Assembly (NCBI GenBank): GCA_002406055.1
Contig: DHMZ01000090.1
Location: 1 to 28,624 of the forward strand
Source: Spirochaetales bacterium UBA4629
GTDB lineage: Bacteria; Spirochaetota; Spirochaetia; Sphaerochaetales; Sphaerochaetaceae
Direction of reading: 5' to 3'
Length of the DNA: 28,624 bases
The notes beneath the pieces are model-generated. The model saw only the letters and a list, made by a program, of their open reading frames with translations, was not told the origin of the DNA and made no database searches. The first letter of the stretch is position 1. The number at the start of each line of letters is the position of its first letter. The position numbers and the translations under genes were made by a program. Shown piece after piece: positions 24,405 through 28,624 of this stretch.

Positions 24405-24891
24405 TTTTATCCTCCCATTTATAATCAAGCTTTGCCTTTGCAATATCAGAGAAAAGAAGAGTAATCTCCTCTCCTTCTTCTTTCTTATCTTCTATTATGT
24501 AATTGGTTAGAACTACGCTTTTCTCATCTGTACTCTTAACAATTCCAGATACATAAGAAGAATAAGAAACAGAGTATAGCCTTACTCTTTTTCCTTCGAA
24601 TACAGAAAACTCATGATAATCTTTTAGCGTCCTCTGCAAGCCAGGACTAGATACTTCAAGAGTAAGATCACGCGAGTCAAATAGAACACTATAACGAGGA
24701 AAAAGTAAGTTATATGCCTTTTCCAAATCATCGGTGTTTATCTCGCCATCTTTCTTATAAAGAACAACTTTCAAAGAAATACTGTTCTTGTTTTCCATCT
24801 TGCTTACCTCAACAGGTATTAAAGAAAGAGAAGAAACAAGACTATCTATTTCTCTAAAAATATCATTCTTTTCTTCACCAAAACTAAGCAT
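24385..24891 (-). CDS. rimP: ribosome maturation factor RimP
   Basis: RimP assists 30S subunit maturation. The product (168 residues from the chosen start) has the N-terminal alpha/beta domain and the conserved LEVSSPGLQRTL signature (E. coli-type form S-S-P-G-L-D-R-P-L). After it comes the C-terminal SH3-like barrel beginning near FEGKRVRLYS. Two ATGs are possible. The one at 24891 has AAGGA four bases upstream, while the one at 24903 has no Shine-Dalgarno and lies right behind a hairpin, so I prefer 24891. rimP-nusA-infB is the standard order, and rimP is the first gene of this long operon. Confidence 0.93.
   Translation of the reverse strand: MLSFGEEKNDIFREIDSLVSSLSLIPVEVSKMENKNSISLKVVLYKKDGEINTDDLEKAYNLLFPRYSVLFDSRDLTLEVSSPGLQRTLKDYHEFSVFEGKRVRLYSVSYSSYVSGIVKSTDEKSVVLTNYIIEDKKEEGEEITLLFSDIAKAKLDYKWEDKNDKSHK
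24411..24416 (-). promoter_or_regulatory. strong Shine-Dalgarno of nusA
   Basis: GGGAGG on the minus strand, inside the last rimP codons and six bases before the ATG at 24404. It decides against the longer open frame starting at 24443. Confidence 0.75.
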
Positions 24892-24907
24892 AAAATCCTT
24901 CATAAAT

Positions 24908-24935
24908 AAAGGGACTCGGTTAACCCGGTCCCTTT
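24908..24935 (-). terminator. hairpin in front of rimP (terminator or operon attenuator)
   Basis: AAAGGGAC (24908-24915) pairs with GTCCCTTT (24928-24935), and an inner CGG/CCG adds three pairs with one bulged base. On the minus strand it is followed by ATTTATG, a short U-rich run. It lies between the YhhN gene and rimP. It could end the upstream unit or attenuate transcription into the rimP-nusA-infB operon. On the plus strand the same stem is followed by TTTT. Confidence 0.55.
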
Positions 24936-24987
24936 TAAATAACTTTAAATGAAACTATGTAAAAAATATCTTTCTTTTATTCTCTTG

Positions 24988-25674
24988 TCAAGCAGTAAGA
25001 GGAACATTAATACACCAAACACCCAAAACAAGAAATAAGTTTGCTGCTATATATGTAAGCATTATCATAAAGCTTCTATTCTTACCGTCTTTTAAAAGAG
25101 AATTAAGCGCGATTCTACTATCTGAATAGATAAAGAGCCAAACTCCTATAAATACAAGAATTGAAGTCTTTAAATACTTAAATGAGAAGACAGCAGACAT
25201 TCCAACGCCAAAGAAATATAGCGTTAAGCCATAGATAATATAACCAATAGCGTATTTAGGGTTACTCTTTATAATCTTAAGAATTAGATATATCAAAGGA
25301 ATGCCAAATAAAATCATTCCACCAAGAAGAGTATAAATATTCAAGCCAAAATGGCTGAAATAGATTATATATACAATATGACCGCAAATAAACGAGAGTG
25401 CTCCAACTAAGAATCGCCAAGTTGGCGTTTTCTTAAGTAAGAGAATATCGCCAAGCGTATAGAAGAATGCAATCAAAAATAAGAGTTCTGGCCTATATAT
25501 TTCTCTAGGAAAAGCTTTTGATGCAGTAAAAAGTGTTAAGTACAGGCTTGGAATAAGAAAACACTTTGTAATGTCTCCAACTCTTTCACGCTCTCTTACT
25601 CGTCTATCTAAGTGAACTGCAACAACAATTGAACAAAAAACTACATTGATAATAAAAACAATCATTGAGTCCAT
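24988..25674 (-). CDS. YhhN/TMEM86-family membrane protein, probable lysoplasmalogenase
   Basis: A 228-residue protein that is almost entirely transmembrane (about eight helices). It carries the scattered family residues of YhhN/TMEM86: the G-D-I-L-L motif (75-79) after an aromatic helix, G-H-I-V-Y (98-102), and F-I-Y-S-D-S-R-I-A-L-N (181-191). Characterised members cleave the vinyl-ether bond of lysoplasmalogens to an aldehyde and a glycerophospho-base. That would suit an anaerobe with plasmalogen lipids. Function is inferred from motifs only. The ATG at 25674 has only a distant TAGG; an ATG at 25665 is possible. It follows mutS by 29 bases and is probably co-transcribed with it. Confidence 0.75.
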   Translation of the reverse strand: MDSMIVFIINVVFCSIVVAVHLDRRVRERERVGDITKCFLIPSLYLTLFTASKAFPREIYRPELLFLIAFFYTLGDILLLKKTPTWRFLVGALSFICGHIVYIIYFSHFGLNIYTLLGGMILFGIPLIYLILKIIKSNPKYAIGYIIYGLTLYFFGVGMSAVFSFKYLKTSILVFIGVWLFIYSDSRIALNSLLKDGKNRSFMIMLTYIAANLFLVLGVWCINVPLTA

Positions 25675-25703
25675 ATATTATAAAAACCTACAAAGCAACA
25701 AAG

Positions 25704-28274
25704 TTACCCTTCTTTCTCAATCTTTTCCTTGAGTTCGTTAATAAATAAAAGAGCATCAAGAGGAGTTGAAGAATTTGTGTCATAGCCGTTTACTAAATCA
25801 AAGATCTCATCTTTTATAGTAATATCGACGCTTTGCTGACTAAATAAACTTCCTTCTTCATCAATAATTGAGTAATCAGCAAAGTGTTTCTTCATGAATG
25901 AATTAGCTTCATTAATTACCTCTCTTGGAAGTCCAGCAATCTTTGCAACATGAATACCATAACTAGATGTGGCAACACCTTTTTCTGCCTTTCTTAAGAA
26001 TGTTATTTGATTCTTTTCCTCTAAAACAGCCATGTGCAACAGCTGAATTCCAGTGGTATCTAGCATCGTAAGCTCATGGTAATGAGTAGAAAACAGAGTT
26101 ATGCAGCCAGCTCTTCTTAAGTATGAGGCAATTGCATAGGCAATACTCATTCCATCTTGCGTACTTGTACCTCTTCCAATTTCATCCATGATTACGAGAC
26201 TACGAGGCGTAAGAGACAAAAGTATTTGCGCAGACTCACTCATCTCAACAAGGAATGTTGATTCTCCCTTTGAAAGATTGTCTTGTGCACCAACACGACA
26301 GAAGATTTTATCTGTTAATGGTATTGTTGCGCTTTTTGCTGGAACAAAGTAGCCTGTATGCGCAAGAAGAGTGATTAGCGCTATTTCTCTTAAATATGTA
26401 GATTTACCAGCCATATTAGGACCAGTAATCAAACTAAAACGAGAAGATGAAGAAGAGAATGAGTTAGGTATGTAGTTTTCCGAATTATCTTCAACAACAG
26501 GATGCCTACCATCAACAATATCAATTTCGCCACTTTCAATCATCTCTGGCATAACATATTTCTTTTCAAGAGCACAAGTTGCACCAGATGAGAAGAAATC
26601 AAGAAGCGTTATTATTCTTCCCATTTTCTCTATATCATTGGCTAAAGAAAAGGCTGTATTTATGAAAGAAGAGAATACCTCTCTTTCTCTTATCGCTTCT
26701 TTATCTTTACTTGTATAAATCTCTTCTTGGATTTTATTGAGTTCTTCAGTTGAAAATCTTTCTCCTCCAACAAGAGTTTGTCGTCTAATAAAGTAAGATG
26801 GGACTTTATCAAGTTGACCTTTACTTACCTCTAAGTATGAACCGATAATTCTATTCTCACCTACTTTTAGAGTTGTAATTTCAGTCTCTTCTCTTACTTT
26901 CTCTAAATAATCAGTCAAGAGTTTAGAGCCAGAGTGCGCAATTTCTCTTAGTTCATCTAATCGTTCATCATAGCTATCATTAATTATCGTTCCTGCATTG
27001 TTTATATTAGTGCAGTCTCTGTTAATTGCTTTAATTACATTAGTTGAAAAATCAATCAAAGAAGAAAAGTCAAAACTATTCTTCTCGTCAACAAGTGATA
27101 AATAATCGTCATTTTCTTCAACTAAAGAAAGGAAAGCTGATGTGCTTTCGCTAATAGCAATTAAGTCACGAGGCGTAAGACGCTTCATACTAGCTTTAAC
27201 GCTCAAGCGTTCTAAGTCACTAATGTTCTTTAGTAGCACTCTTACTCTCTTATTCTCTTCACTATTGTCGACAAGCTTTTTTATCCACTTCTCTCTCTCT
27301 TTTATTTTATCTATAGAGATAAGTGGGTGAATAAGTTGTTCTTTTAAAAACCTTGCTCCACTAGGAGTACATGTGCGATTTATAGATGAAAAAAGCGTAT
27401 AAGAAGTACTGCTATCTACTAAGTTCTTAACAAGCTCTAAATTCTTTACTGTAGCTGTGTTAAGAACCATATAGCTTTCATCAGAGACCTTCTCAATGTA
27501 CTTAAGTTGAGGAAGCTCAGTTTTAGCATTCTCTTCTATGTAATCAAGTAATGCGCCAATAACAGCTAAAAGAGGATCTTTTTCATCCAGTCCAATTAGC
27601 CTCAAAGCAGATTGCCCAAATTGACTAACAATCTTTTTTCTTCCTTCTTTTAGTGAAAAATACCAGTCAGGAAGTTTACTAATCATAGCCTTTTCTTTAT
27701 CTATGACAGCTCTAAAATTTTTTTCACTAAAATACAAATCATCAGGAACAATAATCTCTTTGCTTTCAATTTTATATAAGAGTGACTCTAAAGACGAAAA
27801 TGATTTATCTAGATTTAGAGTTGTAACTTTAAATTCCCCAGTTGAAATGTCTGCCCAAGCACAATATATTGCCTTTCTATCATACTTAACAGCTGTAATG
27901 TATGAAGAAGATAAGCTATCTAAATAATCCTCATCAACAACTGTTGCAGGAGTAAAGATTTGCGTTACTTGTCTATCTGCTAGCTTTTTATTCTCACTCG
28001 GAGATAAAAACTGTTCACAAATAGCCACTTTCTTGCCATATTCAAGTAATCTTTTGAGGTAGTTCTTTGCTGCATGATATGGAATGCCACACATAGGCAT
28101 ACTGCCTCGATGCGTAAGTGTCAAATTTAATAGTTTTGACACCTCTATCGCATCATCATTGAACATCTCATAAAAATCACCTAAACGGAAAAAGAGCACC
28201 TTGTCTTGATGCTCTTTTTTTATTTCCATATATTGCTTGACCATAGGGGTCAATTCATTATTTGTTTCACTCAT
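25704..28274 (-). CDS. mutS: DNA mismatch repair protein MutS
   Basis: MutS recognises mismatches and starts repair. The 856-residue product has the N-terminal mismatch-reading motif GDFYEMF (Phe34 and Glu36 in the F-x-E position), the connector, the lever and clamp regions, and the ABC-type ATPase. The ATPase carries Walker A GPNMAGKST (618-626), Walker B followed by DEIGRGTS (Asp697, Glu698), and STHYHEL. The frame is open to a TTG at 28280, but the ATG at 28274 gives the family-like start MSETNNELTPMVKQY. There is no Shine-Dalgarno. The ATG lies two bases after the bamA stop, so translation is probably coupled to it. No mutL is nearby. Confidence 0.98.
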   Translation of the reverse strand: MSETNNELTPMVKQYMEIKKEHQDKVLFFRLGDFYEMFNDDAIEVSKLLNLTLTHRGSMPMCGIPYHAAKNYLKRLLEYGKKVAICEQFLSPSENKKLADRQVTQIFTPATVVDEDYLDSLSSSYITAVKYDRKAIYCAWADISTGEFKVTTLNLDKSFSSLESLLYKIESKEIIVPDDLYFSEKNFRAVIDKEKAMISKLPDWYFSLKEGRKKIVSQFGQSALRLIGLDEKDPLLAVIGALLDYIEENAKTELPQLKYIEKVSDESYMVLNTATVKNLELVKNLVDSSTSYTLFSSINRTCTPSGARFLKEQLIHPLISIDKIKEREKWIKKLVDNSEENKRVRVLLKNISDLERLSVKASMKRLTPRDLIAISESTSAFLSLVEENDDYLSLVDEKNSFDFSSLIDFSTNVIKAINRDCTNINNAGTIINDSYDERLDELREIAHSGSKLLTDYLEKVREETEITTLKVGENRIIGSYLEVSKGQLDKVPSYFIRRQTLVGGERFSTEELNKIQEEIYTSKDKEAIREREVFSSFINTAFSLANDIEKMGRIITLLDFFSSGATCALEKKYVMPEMIESGEIDIVDGRHPVVEDNSENYIPNSFSSSSSRFSLITGPNMAGKSTYLREIALITLLAHTGYFVPAKSATIPLTDKIFCRVGAQDNLSKGESTFLVEMSESAQILLSLTPRSLVIMDEIGRGTSTQDGMSIAYAIASYLRRAGCITLFSTHYHELTMLDTTGIQLLHMAVLEEKNQITFLRKAEKGVATSSYGIHVAKIAGLPREVINEANSFMKKHFADYSIIDEEGSLFSQQSVDITIKDEIFDLVNGYDTNSSTPLDALLFINELKEKIEKEG

Positions 28275-28276
28275 TA

Positions 28277-28624
28277 TCAATAAATAGATGTAGTGATAGC
28301 AAGTACTAAGCTTACTCCACTATTTTCACCACTAGAGAAGAGTGGCCCCTTCGTCCATTTCCAGCTCTCTCCTGAGAGAACAGTTGCATTCTTAACAAGA
28401 TATAAGCCAAGTGGGAAACCTGGGATTTCCATCTTTATGCCAAATCCTGCAGCCATGTACCAATCTAAGCCAGAGAATGAAAGATCTTCAAGCTTCGATG
28501 TTACAGCTGTTGCAGAAGCAAATCCTTCTAGAGAAATTACATCTTGAGCAAGTGGATAAGTAAGACTAATTTGGTTATTCCATAAGAATGACTTATCTAT
28601 CTTTACAGGGAAACCACGAGCAAT
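28277..28624 (-). CDS. bamA: BamA-family outer-membrane protein, C-terminal end (partial)
   Basis: The last 115 codons of a gene that continues past the right edge, ending TGA at 28279-28277. The sequence alternates polar and hydrophobic residues as in beta-barrel strands (for example ISLTYPL, DWYMAAGFGIKMEIPGFPLGLYLV) and closes with GVSLVLAITTSIY. The terminal aromatic residue is the usual signal for barrel insertion. The G-x-G-I-K-M-E-I-P-x-F-P-L segment is typical of the final strands of Omp85/BamA barrels. In Treponema bamA lies close to mutS, which supports the call. The POTRA domains and most of the barrel are outside the window, so another Omp85 member cannot be excluded. Confidence 0.75.
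   Translation of the reverse strand: MARGFPVKIDKSFLWNNQISLTYPLAQDVISLEGFASATAVTSKLEDLSFSGLDWYMAAGFGIKMEIPGFPLGLYLVKNATVLSGESWKWTKGPLFSSGENSGVSLVLAITTSIY

Noticed and set aside
24936..24963. Possible rimP promoter (TTTACA, 16 bases, TATTTA)
   Set aside because: The -10 match is poor (3 of 6), and the implied start would split the hairpin in front of rimP; noted only as a weak alternative.
28278..28280. TTG start for mutS giving two extra residues
   Set aside because: ATG at 28274 gives the family-like N-terminus and avoids overlap with the bamA stop; the TTG has no ribosome-binding site.

Overview
The window comes from an AT-rich spirochaete of the Treponema type. The basis is gene order and gene architecture, not a database match. 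The run rimP-nusA-infB-rbfA-truB-ribF-rpsO-pnp-dut followed by two YjgP/YjgQ permeases and tgt, the bamA-mutS adjacency, and a GreA of about 910 residues with a very long N-terminal extension (an architecture known from Treponema and Borrelia) all point to Spirochaetota. TGA is a normal stop codon here (it ends recA, rluB, scpA, scpB, pnp, rimP and others), so the standard bacterial code applies. I see no phage, insertion sequence, CRISPR array, rRNA or tRNA. This is a dense housekeeping region, with most genes overlapping or separated by a few bases.

Layout, left to right. Bases 1-7604, minus strand: a unit read right to left, recA > scpA > scpB > rluB > cmk > rpsA > a membrane-anchored TPR protein > a small lipoprotein > a possible 51-codon micro-ORF interrupted by TGA. 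Bases 7655-8756, minus strand: rpe > dtd. Bases 8757-8939: a divergent regulatory region with a promoter on each side and a terminator-like hairpin in the greA leader. Bases 8940-11675: greA, the only plus-strand gene, ending at a strong hairpin shared with convergent tgt. Bases 11734-24891, minus strand: a long transcription, translation and RNA operon, rimP > nusA > infB > rbfA > truB > ribF > rpsO > pnp > dut > lptF > lptG > tgt. Bases 24988-28624, minus strand: the 3' end of bamA > mutS > a YhhN-family membrane protein.

How the genes fit together. rimP, rbfA, rpsO, rpsA and infB build the 30S subunit and start translation. nusA and greA act on RNA polymerase elongation. truB, rluB and tgt modify tRNA or rRNA, and pnp degrades RNA. 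recA, mutS, dut, scpA and scpB maintain the genome and segregate chromosomes. lptF, lptG and bamA serve the outer envelope.

I did not find an obviously new defence or metabolic system. The observations that deserve a second look are the TGA-interrupted micro-ORF at the left end, a GraL-like attenuator arrangement in front of greA, a NusA with a C-terminal four-cysteine zinc ribbon, a RibF whose riboflavin-kinase half has lost its signature motif, and the giant N-terminal region of GreA.
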